Below, piece by piece: positions 44,810 to 54,648 of a DNA stretch of 64,000 nt; within the stretch, counting starts at the first letter, position 1, and each line of letters starts with the position of its first letter. A model generated the notes under the pieces. The model saw only the letters and a list, made by a program, of their open reading frames with translations. It was not told the DNA's origin and made no database searches. The translations under genes were made by a program, and so were the position numbers. This DNA is from Paucilactobacillus hokkaidonensis JCM 18461 (GTDB lineage: Bacteria > Bacillota > Bacilli > Lactobacillales > Lactobacillaceae): assembly GCF_000829395.1 (NCBI RefSeq), contig NZ_AP014680.1, positions 186,001 through 250,000 of the forward strand, in the 5' to 3' direction.

Positions 44810-45910
44810 ATGGCTTTAACAGCAGGAATCGTCGGTTTACCCAATGTCGGTAAATCAACATTATTCAACGCAATTACTAAAGCAGGCGCAGAAATGGCGA
44901 ACTACCCATTTGCGACAATCGATCCTAATGTGGGGATGGTTGAAGTACCCGATGCACGTTTGGATCGGATTCAAGAACTAATTCCAGCTAAAAAAGTAGT
45001 GCCAACTACATTTGAATTTACTGATATTGCTGGAATCGTTAAGGGAGCCAGTAAAGGTGAAGGACTGGGAAATAAATTCCTAGAAAACATTCGCCAAGTT
45101 GACGCCATTGTTCATGTGGTTCGGGCGTTTGATGATGATAATATCACACACGTTACTGGCAAAGTTGATCCAGTAGATGATATTGAAACGATTAATTTGG
45201 AATTGGGACTATCTGATTTAGAGGCAGTTGATAAGCGACTGACAAAGGTTGAGCGTGCAGCTAAGGGTAGCGACAAAGAAGCCAAAGCTGAACTAGCTGT
45301 TTTGGAAAAAATCAAACCAGTCCTCGAAGCCGGTAAGGGTGTTCGTACGATTGACTTTGACGAAGATGAAATGCCAATTGTCAAAGGACTATTCCTATTA
45401 ACTTCAAAGCCCGTGTTGTATGTGGCTAATATTAGTGAAGACGACATGGCTGATCCAGATGGCAACAAATATATCCAGACGATCCGTGATTACGTCAAAG
45501 ATGAAAATGCGCAAGTAATTGGAGTGGCGGCAGCTAGTGAAGAAGAGATCGCAGAAATGGATGATGCTGATAAAGCTGAATTATTGGAAATGGAAGGCGT
45601 TAAAGAGCCTGGCTTGAATCGCTTGATCCGTGCTTCATATTCATTACTAGGTCTGGAAACATTCTTTACAGCTGGTGGTAAGGAAACTAAGGCTTGGACC
45701 TACAAAGCAGGTACAAAGGCACCACAAGCGGCCGGAATTATCCATTCTGACTTTGAACGCGGGTTTATCCGCGCTGAAATAATGAGCTTTGACGATTTAG
45801 ATAAGCTTGAAACCCAAGCTGCCGTCAAAGAAGCTGGTAAATTACGAGCTGAAGGTAAGGAATACGTCATGCAAGATGGTGACATTGTTGAATTTAGATT
45901 TAACGTCTAA
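44810..45910 (+). CDS. ychF: Redox-regulated ATPase YchF (Obg-like)
   Basis: A 366-residue Obg-superfamily ATPase that binds ATP rather than GTP and associates with ribosomes. G1 [13 protein letters not shown] at residues 8-20, G3 [17 protein letters not shown] near 69; the C-terminal TGS domain starts near 280 and ends in [13 protein letters not shown]. Start is the ATG that gives the family N-terminus MALTAGIVG; an in-frame GTG 12 bp earlier belongs to the ribosome-binding region. Confidence 0.95.
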   Translation: MALTAGIVGLPNVGKSTLFNAITKAGAEMANYPFATIDPNVGMVEVPDARLDRIQELIPAKKVVPTTFEFTDIAGIVKGASKGEGLGNKFLENIRQVDAIVHVVRAFDDDNITHVTGKVDPVDDIETINLELGLSDLEAVDKRLTKVERAAKGSDKEAKAELAVLEKIKPVLEAGKGVRTIDFDEDEMPIVKGLFLLTSKPVLYVANISEDDMADPDGNKYIQTIRDYVKDENAQVIGVAAASEEEIAEMDDADKAELLEMEGVKEPGLNRLIRASYSLLGLETFFTAGGKETKAWTYKAGTKAPQAAGIIHSDFERGFIRAEIMSFDDLDKLETQAAVKEAGKLRAEGKEYVMQDGDIVEFRFNV

Positions 45911-45939
45911 TTATTGGTGAATTAAGAGAGGGGTATATT

Positions 45940-46710
45940 GTGAGCGAAGAAAATCAACCGCGTAATGCCGCGGCAGGATCACAGCAAAGAGAACACGTCC
46001 GTGAGAACCATGCCAACACCCACCGTCAGTTTGGTGATTCTGGGTTAACAAAACGAAACGAAGAATTTATGTTTCAGTTAAACAAACAACTGGACGAACA
46101 AGGGATGAAGGCTGATAAAAAACCAGCTGCAATTCAAGAAACTTTGGATGCCTTGATTGCAGGGCAAAAAACTGGTGCTACAGCCAAACAACTATTTGGT
46201 ACACCAACTAAAAAGGCTGATGATTTAATTCATGGACCTGCTAAAAATGGCAATCAGCAACAAAGTAGTTTCTGGTTGTTGGCAGCCGATAATGGATTGA
46301 TGTTTTTTAACATCTTTACATTATTGTTTGGAGTTATGGGCATTTTCCAACCTAAATCGCTGCAGACACAACAAACCGGGACAACTGGGATTGTTGCCAT
46401 TATTTTAGTTGGTGTCGTTGGAGGGATGTTATTCGCCTGGATTACACAGATTTTGACTCCACCGGCTAAGAAAGATAAAAAGCCAATTTGGTATCGAATC
46501 ATAGCAGTTATTGGAGCACTGCTGGCCTGGGTAGCGGTCTACTTTGTGGCCAGCCTATTACCAAACGTTATCAACCCACAATTACCTGCATGGGCTTATA
46601 TCGTATTAGGTGTTCTTGGCTTTGTCGGCGACCTTTACTTACGGCGTAAATTTCATATTGTTGGTGGGGCCTTTGGGAGTCCACGACAACAACAGAATCG
46701 GAGAAGATAA
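45940..46710 (+). CDS. DUF1129 family membrane protein
   Basis: A 256-residue protein with a polar N-terminal half (to ~100) and four or five hydrophobic segments in the C-terminal half, ending in a basic RKFHIVGG...RRR tail. Starts at GTG after gaggggt. It sits 29 bp downstream of ychF and is usually linked to it. Function unknown. Confidence 0.85.
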   Translation: MSEENQPRNAAAGSQQREHVRENHANTHRQFGDSGLTKRNEEFMFQLNKQLDEQGMKADKKPAAIQETLDALIAGQKTGATAKQLFGTPTKKADDLIHGPAKNGNQQQSSFWLLAADNGLMFFNIFTLLFGVMGIFQPKSLQTQQTGTTGIVAIILVGVVGGMLFAWITQILTPPAKKDKKPIWYRIIAVIGALLAWVAVYFVASLLPNVINPQLPAWAYIVLGVLGFVGDLYLRRKFHIVGGAFGSPRQQQNRRR

Positions 46711-46714
46711 TATT

Positions 46715-46752
46715 AAAAAAACGTCGCCAGCTAATTGGTGACGTTTTTTAAT
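46715..46752 (+). terminator. Terminator T1 after DUF1129
   Basis: Stem acgtcgcca / tggtgacgt with loop gctaat and T-run. Its core gccagctaattggtgacg is repeated in the terminator at 48140, on the other side of the CmdTAC-like cassette. Confidence 0.9.
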
Positions 46753-46806
46753 TATGTTATTAATAGATTCTCATGCAAAAGCCATTCAGCTTAGTACCTC
46801 CTATGG

Positions 46807-46812
46807 TATACT
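46807..46812 (+). promoter_or_regulatory. Extended -10 promoter of the CmdTAC-like operon
   Basis: TGG-TATACT, with a poor -35. It would start transcription near 46819, leaving a very short leader. Confidence 0.5.
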
Positions 46813-46832
46813 TAGGACATTAAAGCTATTGG

Positions 46833-47408
46833 ATGGTGTGGAAGCAACTTATGTTTGGATTTCATGGAACGGGTATAGATAATGCTACCAAAATAATGAA
46901 CAATGGATTTACTATAGCAAAAAGTAATAAAGTGCCCAATGATTTAGGAACCGGCGTATATTTTTATATAAATTCGGCGTTTACTTTTTCACCTATAATG
47001 ATGGCAAAAAACTATTCTATAGTGTACAAACGAATTTCGAAGGCTAAAATAACTGTCTTACAAGCAGAGATTGACGAAGAAGCTACACTAATTGATTTCG
47101 ATTTGAAATCAAATTTGATTGAACTTGTTAAGTATAGAGACGCTAATTTTGATAAGATAAAAAATATTCTTAATACAGTTGAAAAGGGAAATGGTTTGGC
47201 AGCTAGAGGTAACCTAGACGGTATAGTTATTGAATTGTTTAAAACTTATTTAGAAGAAAAGTATAATGTTAGAGTTGATGGTGTTAAGAAAAATACTTTT
47301 ACACCGCAACATGATCTTTATAAGTATAAACAAAGTAATATGCCTAATGGTAGAGAGCTATGTGTATATAATTTAAACAGAATTAGTAATTTAAAAATCT
47401 GTGAATAG
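46833..47408 (+). CDS. Putative ADP-ribosyltransferase-fold toxin (CmdT-like)
   Basis: A 191-residue protein, or 185 if translation starts at the ATG at 46851, which has a weak ggaag site. The N-terminus reads FGFHGTGIDNATKIMNNGF, then LGTGVYFY about 20 residues later: this HGT ... GF ... G-x-G-V-Y pattern is that of PARP/ART-fold enzymes with a His and a Tyr of an H-Y-E type triad. A later GNLDGIVIELF could supply the acidic residue. It is followed by a small acidic protein and a SecB-like chaperone, the exact order of CmdT-CmdA-CmdC. In that system CmdT ADP-ribosylates mRNA during phage infection. Activity here is inferred. Confidence 0.72.
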   Translation: MVWKQLMFGFHGTGIDNATKIMNNGFTIAKSNKVPNDLGTGVYFYINSAFTFSPIMMAKNYSIVYKRISKAKITVLQAEIDEEATLIDFDLKSNLIELVKYRDANFDKIKNILNTVEKGNGLAARGNLDGIVIELFKTYLEEKYNVRVDGVKKNTFTPQHDLYKYKQSNMPNGRELCVYNLNRISNLKICE

Positions 47409-47457
47409 ACTATCTAACTTATTTTACTGTATACTAACAACAGAGGAGGGATTTATT

Positions 47458-47694
47458 ATGGAATTGATACTTAAAAATATTATATCTGATACTGAAACGT
47501 ATGAGATGACGGAAAATGACATTTTGGAAGGTCTAATTAAATTAGGTTACGCTGAAAAAAATTTTTTCAATATAGTTTCTGAAAGTGATGAATCCTTGAA
47601 TATTTCGAAAAGCTCAATTGAAGATGTTAGAGAATATGATATGCAAAATGATTTTTTCTCGAGCAAACAATCTGACCTTGCAATAGCTGCATAG
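47458..47694 (+). CDS. Small acidic antitoxin candidate (CmdA-like)
   Basis: A 78-residue acidic protein starting at the ATG after a strong agaggaggg. It lacks a recognisable DNA-binding motif. The C-terminus (FFSSKQSDLAIAA) is partly hydrophobic, as expected for a segment that needs a chaperone. Its place between an ART-like toxin and a SecB-like chaperone suggests a chaperone-dependent antitoxin. A longer frame from 47401 overlaps the toxin end but has no ribosome site. Confidence 0.65.
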   Translation: MELILKNIISDTETYEMTENDILEGLIKLGYAEKNFFNIVSESDESLNISKSSIEDVREYDMQNDFFSSKQSDLAIAA

Positions 47695-47705
47695 GAGAAC
47701 AAAAA

Positions 47706-48119
47706 ATGGCTGAAAAGCGAGAAAGAAAACTGGTTCCAATTGAATTCAATGGGTATAAGATAGTTTCTCTTAAGTATGGTGAATTAAAAGAAACTGAAGA
47801 GAAATTGTCTGCTAAATTAAATGTTAAATTTGGCCTCACCAAAGGCAATGAAAAAGGCATAGTTGAATTAGAATCTTTCTTTGTCAATCATAATAAGAAG
47901 GTTCAAGGTACAATTATTGTACGTGGTAATTTTACTCTTGATGGTTCGTTGAGTGACGACGATGCTCAAAAGTTTTTGGGGCAAAATGGAGCTGCGATGT
48001 TATATCCATATGTACGGACTATAATTTCGGTTGTTACCTCACTAGATGATCAGAATGTATCTGTGTTACCATCACTGAACTTTGTTGAAGCATATCAAAA
48101 GATTAATAAAGTTGAATAA
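47706..48119 (+). CDS. SecB-like chaperone (CmdC-like)
   Basis: A 137-residue protein whose C-terminal half matches the SecB fold: NGAAMLYPYVRTIISVVTS corresponds to the L-F-P-Y-A/V-R helix and VLPSLNFVEAY to the P-x-N-F end. Gram-positive bacteria do not use SecB for general export, and solitary SecB-like proteins in such genomes are typical of toxin-antitoxin-chaperone systems. It lies 11 bp behind the antitoxin candidate, with aggaga in between. It probably folds or protects that antitoxin. Confidence 0.82.
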   Translation: MAEKRERKLVPIEFNGYKIVSLKYGELKETEEKLSAKLNVKFGLTKGNEKGIVELESFFVNHNKKVQGTIIVRGNFTLDGSLSDDDAQKFLGQNGAAMLYPYVRTIISVVTSLDDQNVSVLPSLNFVEAYQKINKVE

Positions 48120-48139
48120 AATAAATCACTAATTTATAA

Positions 48140-49412
<1,273 letters not shown>

Positions 49413-49423
49413 TAGATGTAAAA

Positions 49424-49456
49424 CAAGGTTTGGCTTTAACAGCCAGGCCTTTTTGT
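49424..49456 (+). terminator. guaB terminator
   Basis: Stem ggtttggc / gccaggcc with loop tttaaca and T-run. The remaining gap to 49632 is AT-rich with one ggtacc/gtaattggta-type short repeat. Confidence 0.8.
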
Positions 49457-49632
49457 TTGGACTTTAATCAATAAAATGAATTAGTGAGCCAAATTATGAT
49501 TTTTCCTAGATATTTGGATGAAGAAAAATTGATGATTTAGTGGAATTAAATCGTGTTTTTAGCTATAAAGTTGTTAACATGGTACCATGTAATTGGTAAG
49601 GCACGTAGATAAATAAAGAGGAGTGCATGATA

Positions 49633-51036
49633 ATGAAGAGTAAAAAAAATATCCAATTAAATGCCGCGTTGAATACTCCAAAATCAAGAGTTAAAATGTA
49701 TAAAGCTAATAAGATTTGGCTGTTTGCGGGTGCATTAGTATTTATGATGGTTGGCGGTGGTTCTGTTGCATATGCTGATAATGCCACACCTACTAGTGAT
49801 ACTCCTGCAGTCACACAAACTACCAGTAGCTCTGCCCCCTCAAGCAATATTGCTAGTCCTGCTTCTGCTAGCACTGAACTAACTGCTACACCTGCAAGTA
49901 ATTCAGTGGTTGCTGAGGTAAATAAGCCTGCCAGTGCAGGTAGTAACGCAACGAGTGCTACCAGTTCAGCAGTAGTTCCTGAAACTAAGGCTGCAACTAG
50001 TTCGGCAGCTACAGTTATTAATCAAACTACAAAGTATCAAACAACTAGTGGTGACTCAATTGCCCAAAGTGAATCAATAGACTTAACAAACGGTGATTAT
50101 CCAAGTTTTAGTCAGCCGAAAACTGTATCTGGTTACAATTTTGATTTAAGCAACAGTCGATTCCAGATTGTTTCTGATGGTGAGGTTGCATTTGATGGTA
50201 CCCTGAGTGATTATGCTGAGTTAACTAACTTAGGGGTAGATTTAACAATGGACAATTTGCCACAATTTTTGGCCTTGCTAAATAGTGGTCAAGTTTCTAA
50301 CGTGTATCCAAGTGGTTCTTTCACACTAACATATGCCTATACTCGTCAAGCGACAGTGGTTAACCAAACCACCAACTACCAAACAGCTGATGGAATAACG
50401 GTGCTACCAAGTGAATCTGAAGAATTAACGGCTGGCGATTACCCTAGCTTTGGGACACCAAAACAAAAGGATGGCTATACTGTCAATTTGGCAAACAGTA
50501 AAATAACCGTTGAATTCGGCGGACAAATCGTTTTCTCCGGCACCTTGAATGGTTATGCAAAGTTGATTGGCTTCAATGGGGGCACACTCACAACAGACAA
50601 TTTACAATCATTTTTAGATTTGATTAATGGTTCTGCTGTCGAAAATGTGTATCCAAATGGTTCAATCACGTTAACCTATGTCTATCAGAAGGATGCAACC
50701 GACACACCTGGTGGCAATGGTGGCTCTGATGGTTCGGATTCTAATGGTTCTGGTTCAACAAACAACTCAGGTCAAGGTGGTACTGTCAATAATGGTGGTA
50801 CAAATGGTAATGCTGAGCAGAATGTCACTGTAAATAATAACGATACAAACAGTACAAACGCAGGGACAGGATCCGTTGCATTAAGTACTAACAAAGATCA
50901 ATCTAACGAAACTAATAGTTCTAAACTACCCCAGACAAATGAGAAAGATTCTATTGGATTAGCTGGATTAGGAATGTTGATGCTTAGTTTAGCGGGTATG
51001 TTTGGACTTAAAGACTTAAGGAAAAAGCGTAGCTAG
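49633..51036 (+). CDS. Cell-wall anchored surface protein with two repeat domains
   Basis: A 467-residue sortase substrate. KxYKxGKxW-like signal (KMYKANKIWLFAGALVFMMVGG) at residues ~20-42, Ser/Thr-rich linker to ~130, two ~110-residue repeats (VINQTTKYQT..LTYAYTRQ and VVNQTTNYQT..LTYVYQKD) recalling mucin-binding type domains, a Gly/Asn/Ser-rich stalk, and the LPQTN sorting signal followed by a hydrophobic segment and KKRS. Start at 49633 gives nine bases after gaggag; an ATG 6 bp earlier is too close. Likely an adhesin. Confidence 0.88.
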   Translation: MKSKKNIQLNAALNTPKSRVKMYKANKIWLFAGALVFMMVGGGSVAYADNATPTSDTPAVTQTTSSSAPSSNIASPASASTELTATPASNSVVAEVNKPASAGSNATSATSSAVVPETKAATSSAATVINQTTKYQTTSGDSIAQSESIDLTNGDYPSFSQPKTVSGYNFDLSNSRFQIVSDGEVAFDGTLSDYAELTNLGVDLTMDNLPQFLALLNSGQVSNVYPSGSFTLTYAYTRQATVVNQTTNYQTADGITVLPSESEELTAGDYPSFGTPKQKDGYTVNLANSKITVEFGGQIVFSGTLNGYAKLIGFNGGTLTTDNLQSFLDLINGSAVENVYPNGSITLTYVYQKDATDTPGGNGGSDGSDSNGSGSTNNSGQGGTVNNGGTNGNAEQNVTVNNNDTNSTNAGTGSVALSTNKDQSNETNSSKLPQTNEKDSIGLAGLGMLMLSLAGMFGLKDLRKKRS

Positions 51037-51089
51037 AAATCTAAAAGAGATACAGCTACTTTAAAAACTGAAAATTAATGATCCAGTGC

Positions 51090-51124
51090 TGAGTGCCTAG
51101 TTAAAAAAACTGGGTGCTTTTTAG
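51090..51124 (+). terminator. Terminator of the surface protein gene
   Basis: Stem agtgcctagtt / ctgggtgct with an A-rich loop and T-run. The stretch 51125-51462 is AT-rich with no gene; promoter assignment is not clear. Confidence 0.7.
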
Positions 51125-51462
51125 TGTACGCTAATGCAATTTTGATTTAAAAAAACAATTATTTCAATTTATTTATCTATTGATAACAAAAAAATAAAAA
51201 ATATTTTGAAATTGTAATATTAATGTAATATTTGCTGAGCCCTTATATTTGAGCGTTTCTAATGATAAAATAACGAATCAGTGTTGTTAGACTACTTGTT
51301 GAAGGTTTACATTTTGTTAAGATCGTTTATTATTAAGGGTAGATATAGGTAAATCTAAATAATCATTATATTATTTTTACTTTTCATGTGGTAACGGATT
51401 TGCCCTATAGTTATTTCTAATTTAGTGTTTAGAGTCTAAATTTTTTGGAGGAGATGTCTGGT

Positions 51463-52386
51463 ATGCAAAGTGGTTCTAATAATTTATCAAAGAATAATCG
51501 AAAGCTAGCGTTACAAAAGGAGACTAGTAAACTGCATTATCGAATGTATAAGGCAGGTAAGCTCTGGCTGTTTGCAGGGATTGCAACGTTCTCACTGGCA
51601 ATTGGTGTTTCTACAACAACAGTGCATGCCGATACAACAAGCAATGTAACTACAACTGTTGTGAATTCGTCGACTGCGTCGGATGCTAGTCCTACTAGTA
51701 GTGCTACAAGTGATAGTGGCACTGTAAGTGCTGCCAGTACTGCTGAAAGCACCAGCACAAGTACAACGCTGGTAAATCCAACCAGTGCAGAAATTAATAA
51801 TACTAAGTCTGCAGCTGCAGCTGTCTATAGTGCTACTGGTACAACACAAACGGTGGCTGCAGTGGCCGCTACTTCAACCGATGCCAGCACATCTGGAGGT
51901 TCACTAGGAAACGTTGAATTATTTGGCAGTGCTTCTGTGGCAGTTGATACTAACTCTGATTTAGAGGGTAGTACATCACCAGCTAATCCAACTAAAGATA
52001 CAACTAGTGATGGTCAAGGTAAAAGTAGTGATGATGCCTTAGCTGCAGGGAATGCTACTAATGGTAATACGACTAACAATGTAAATGTTGTAATTACTGG
52101 TTCAAATGGATTACAAACTAACGTTGCTGGAACCCAAGGTCAATATGCAGTAGTGGAAGTACCGGATGGCTTAACGGCAACTGCTAATGGAACTGCTTCT
52201 GAGTACGTTTCATTGAGTTTTGATGCTGTAACAATCCAAAATGCTGTTACTGCTTTACAAACCGCACTTACAAACGGTTTAAGCACTGTTACCGATTTTT
52301 TAAAAACATTTAATCTGCTTCCTTTTGGTCTTGGTTCATCTATTGCTGCAATTGGAACTAATCTGAATTGGATTGAAGTCAATATT
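51463..52386 (+). pseudogene. Surface protein N-terminal fragment, truncated by IS3-type element
   Basis: About 308 residues with a KxYKxGKxW signal (HYRMYKAGKLWLFAGIATFS), a Ser/Thr-rich region to ~180 and a domain (AVVEVPDGLTA..LLPFGLGSSIAAIG) resembling the adhesive domain found after such signals in lactobacilli. The frame continues into the IS and stops at once, because the first three bases of the IS (tga) are the stop codon. No wall anchor remains, so the product would be released or lost. Start at the ATG behind ggaggagatgtctggt. Confidence 0.85.
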
Positions 52387-52490
52387 TGAGACAGATTTTA
52401 AGAGACATTCAGAACCGCGTTTACCTTCCACAGCTCAAATAAATCATTAATCGCGATTAATAACTTATTTGAACCCTGGAAAGCATTAAA

Positions 52491-53333
52491 TCAGGCGGCC
52501 ATTTGGCTCGTAAGTGTTGCAATTTCAACTTGTAAGGGGGTCTGGTAGCCCAGTGAACTATGAATTCTCTTCCTATTGTAGAAAGCATGCACATATTCAA
52601 AAAGGACGGCAGCGGCAGTTTCATAATCTTCAAAGACCGGCACTGGATAAACACATTCCTTTTTGAGGGAAGCATGAAAAGATTCCATTGGTGCATTATC
52701 GTATGGACACCCCTTACGGCTGTAAGAGTGGCGGATATGTAGTTCTGTTAACCGTTGGTTGTAATCATCGCTGGTGTACTGTGATCCTAAGTCTGTGTGG
52801 ATAATCAGGTCCCCAGTAATGGTTCGATTTTTAACCGCGCTTTCCAGGGCCTTTAAGACTAAATCAGTAGCCATCTTTTTTGAGAATGAATAGCCGATAA
52901 TTCGTCGTGAGTGCAGATCCATGATGGTTGATAAGTAACACCAGCCATTACGCTTCGTTTGAATATAGGTCATATCAGCGGTCCATTTTTGATTTAAACC
53001 AGTGGTCGAGAAATCCTGCTTAAGCAAGTTGGGACGCTGTTCAACCTTGGTTTTGGAAGCCGAAGCCGCTTTCCACTTATTGACGGTAACGGAGTGGATA
53101 TCCAGTTCCTTCATGAGCCGGGAAATCCGTCGTGGGCTGCACCGACGCTGCAGTGGTTGAAGTTCCAGATTCAATTCATGGTGGATCTTCATAACGCCGT
53201 ATCGCTGCTTGAATTCCGCAAAGATCCGCAGAATCCGTTGTTTTAAGTCCTCATCTTCGGCCCGGCGTTTTGAAGGCTTTGGGGATCGATAACGATAATA
53301 CTGAGCTCTGGAAACACCGAGGATTCGGCACAT
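52491..53333 (-). CDS. IS3-family transposase OrfB (rve integrase domain)
   Basis: A 280-residue catalytic subunit; DDE residues in WTADMTYI, IIHTDLGSQYTS and NAPMESFHASLKKE. The frame continues upstream without a stop into the end of orfA, so the functional enzyme is most likely an OrfAB fusion made by -1 frameshifting at the A7 run (53414-53420). The codon set is intact. Confidence 0.93.
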   Translation of the reverse strand: MCRILGVSRAQYYRYRSPKPSKRRAEDEDLKQRILRIFAEFKQRYGVMKIHHELNLELQPLQRRCSPRRISRLMKELDIHSVTVNKWKAASASKTKVEQRPNLLKQDFSTTGLNQKWTADMTYIQTKRNGWCYLSTIMDLHSRRIIGYSFSKKMATDLVLKALESAVKNRTITGDLIIHTDLGSQYTSDDYNQRLTELHIRHSYSRKGCPYDNAPMESFHASLKKECVYPVPVFEDYETAAAVLFEYVHAFYNRKRIHSSLGYQTPLQVEIATLTSQMAA

Positions 53334-53386
53334 CTTAGTTACCTGGTGGTGATGGCTTTCTTGGTGAATGTAATCAAAAATATTGG

Positions 53387-53638
53387 TTACTTCTGCGCAA
53401 GGAAGCCCAGGGCTTTTTTTAGGATTTCGTTCTCCTCAGACAGGGAAGCCAGCCGCTTTTCCATCGCTTTAATTTCGTCTGGCGATTTACCGGATTGAGT
53501 TTTGGCTTGGCCCTGGATCCACTTATGAACGGTTGAATAGCCAATGCCATATTCTCTGGCCAGTTGGGCGGCTGATTCGCCTTGTTTATATAGGTTGATG
53601 ATGTTTTGTTTGAATTCTTTGTCGTAACGAGTTGGCAT
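53387..53638 (-). CDS. IS3-family OrfA (HTH protein)
   Basis: An 83-residue protein with an N-terminal helix-turn-helix (YDKEFKQNIINLYKQGE..GIGYSTVHKW) and a C-terminal leucine-zipper-like segment (MEKRLASLSEENEILKKAL). The slippery sequence A-AAA-AAA lies near its 3' end. Start follows aaggaattttt. Confidence 0.92.
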   Translation of the reverse strand: MPTRYDKEFKQNIINLYKQGESAAQLAREYGIGYSTVHKWIQGQAKTQSGKSPDEIKAMEKRLASLSEENEILKKALGFLAQK

Positions 53639-53701
53639 GTAAAAATTCCTTCCTTTTGAGAGACGATTTATTCATTATACGCTCTCTTAAAAGTTGTCTC
53701 A

Positions 53702-54598
53702 GGAATCAGCTTACATCCAACATCGGTTGTTGATCCAAGTAGTGCAGTTTTTCCAACGATTGTCTGGATGAGTGCAAATCAGAATGTTGTTACAGTGGAT
53801 GCCGATGGCAATATTACTGCTCAGGAGCCAGGAACAACTACGATTACGGCTACATTGACTGATACTTTCGGAAATGTTAAGACTTACGTCCATGATTTTA
53901 CGGTAGATTTGGCTGATAGTTCAGCATTGCCAAGTTATACTACTGCAGACGAAGTTACTCAGATTCTAACTTCTACTACAATTCAACAATTGCTCGCGGC
54001 AAATGGACTAACATATAGCGATTTGGCACCATTCAGTGGTAAGCAATTCACATCCACGACGATTTATTATTCATTTAATGATAGTCTATTGGACCTGACA
54101 ACCAGTGATGGACAGACTTTTACTGAGGATCAGTTGGTTGCTATGGCATCAGATCAATGGAATAAAGCTTTAGCGTCTGTAGGCTCGAGTATTGTTTTCT
54201 TACCAGCGGATGACGAACATACTGCCAATTTAGTGTTTGGACAGAAGGATGACAGTGAAATTCCTGGATATGCGGGGATGACATATACTAATTACAATTT
54301 GGATACAATGATCATAAATGATCCGGTTAATATTGTTTTGAATATAGATGCAGTCAATTCACATTACAGCGAGACAGCGATGATTAATGTTTTGGTTCAT
54401 GAAATGGGGCATGCACTTGGATTAGGCCATATTAATGATAATACTAACGTTATGTGGTACGCCGCGGCAGACAATACATTATTAACTGTGCAGGATAGTA
54501 TTAGTGTTTTATTAAATTATGAGTTACCTTCTGGGACAACCAGTGAAGCAACTATTGGAGTTAATGATTATACGCCAACACAATTGGCCGTAGTTTAG
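53702..54598 (+). pseudogene. Big2-metallopeptidase C-terminal fragment behind the IS
   Basis: Open frame of about 298 codons beginning at the IS edge, with no start of its own until an internal ATG at 53768. It starts within a Big2 Ig-like domain (VVDPSSAVFPTIVW) and continues into a matrixin-like zinc peptidase with HEMGHALGLGH and the following NVMW Met-turn. It is about 60% similar to the end of the intact neighbour at 54649. Separated from any signal peptide, it is unlikely to be secreted. Confidence 0.88.
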
Positions 54599-54648
54599 CT
54601 AAGAAATATGATAATTAGTGGGAGTTATAAAGGGAGGGGTTCTATATA

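Larger units (their letters stand above)
52387..53701. mobile_element. IS3-family element
   Basis: 1315 bp with inverted ends TGAGACAgaTTTTAAGAGA and its counterpart TCTCTTAAAAgtTGTCTCA. It contains orfA and orfB with a programmed frameshift. No direct target repeat is visible: left flank ends caatatt, right flank begins ggaatc. That points to a deletion or recombination after insertion. Confidence 0.92.

Noticed and set aside
44620-44853. 77-codon open frame between DUF951 and ychF
   Set aside because: It lies over element R11 and the ychF ribosome site and overlaps ychF in another frame.
40000-45000. Intact parS site near parB
   Set aside because: I scanned for tgtttcacgtgaaaca and close variants by eye and found only the everted palindrome at 40818.
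49563-49874. Leftward open frame over the surface protein signal region
   Set aside because: It is antisense to a clear KxYKxGKxW signal peptide and has no ribosome site.
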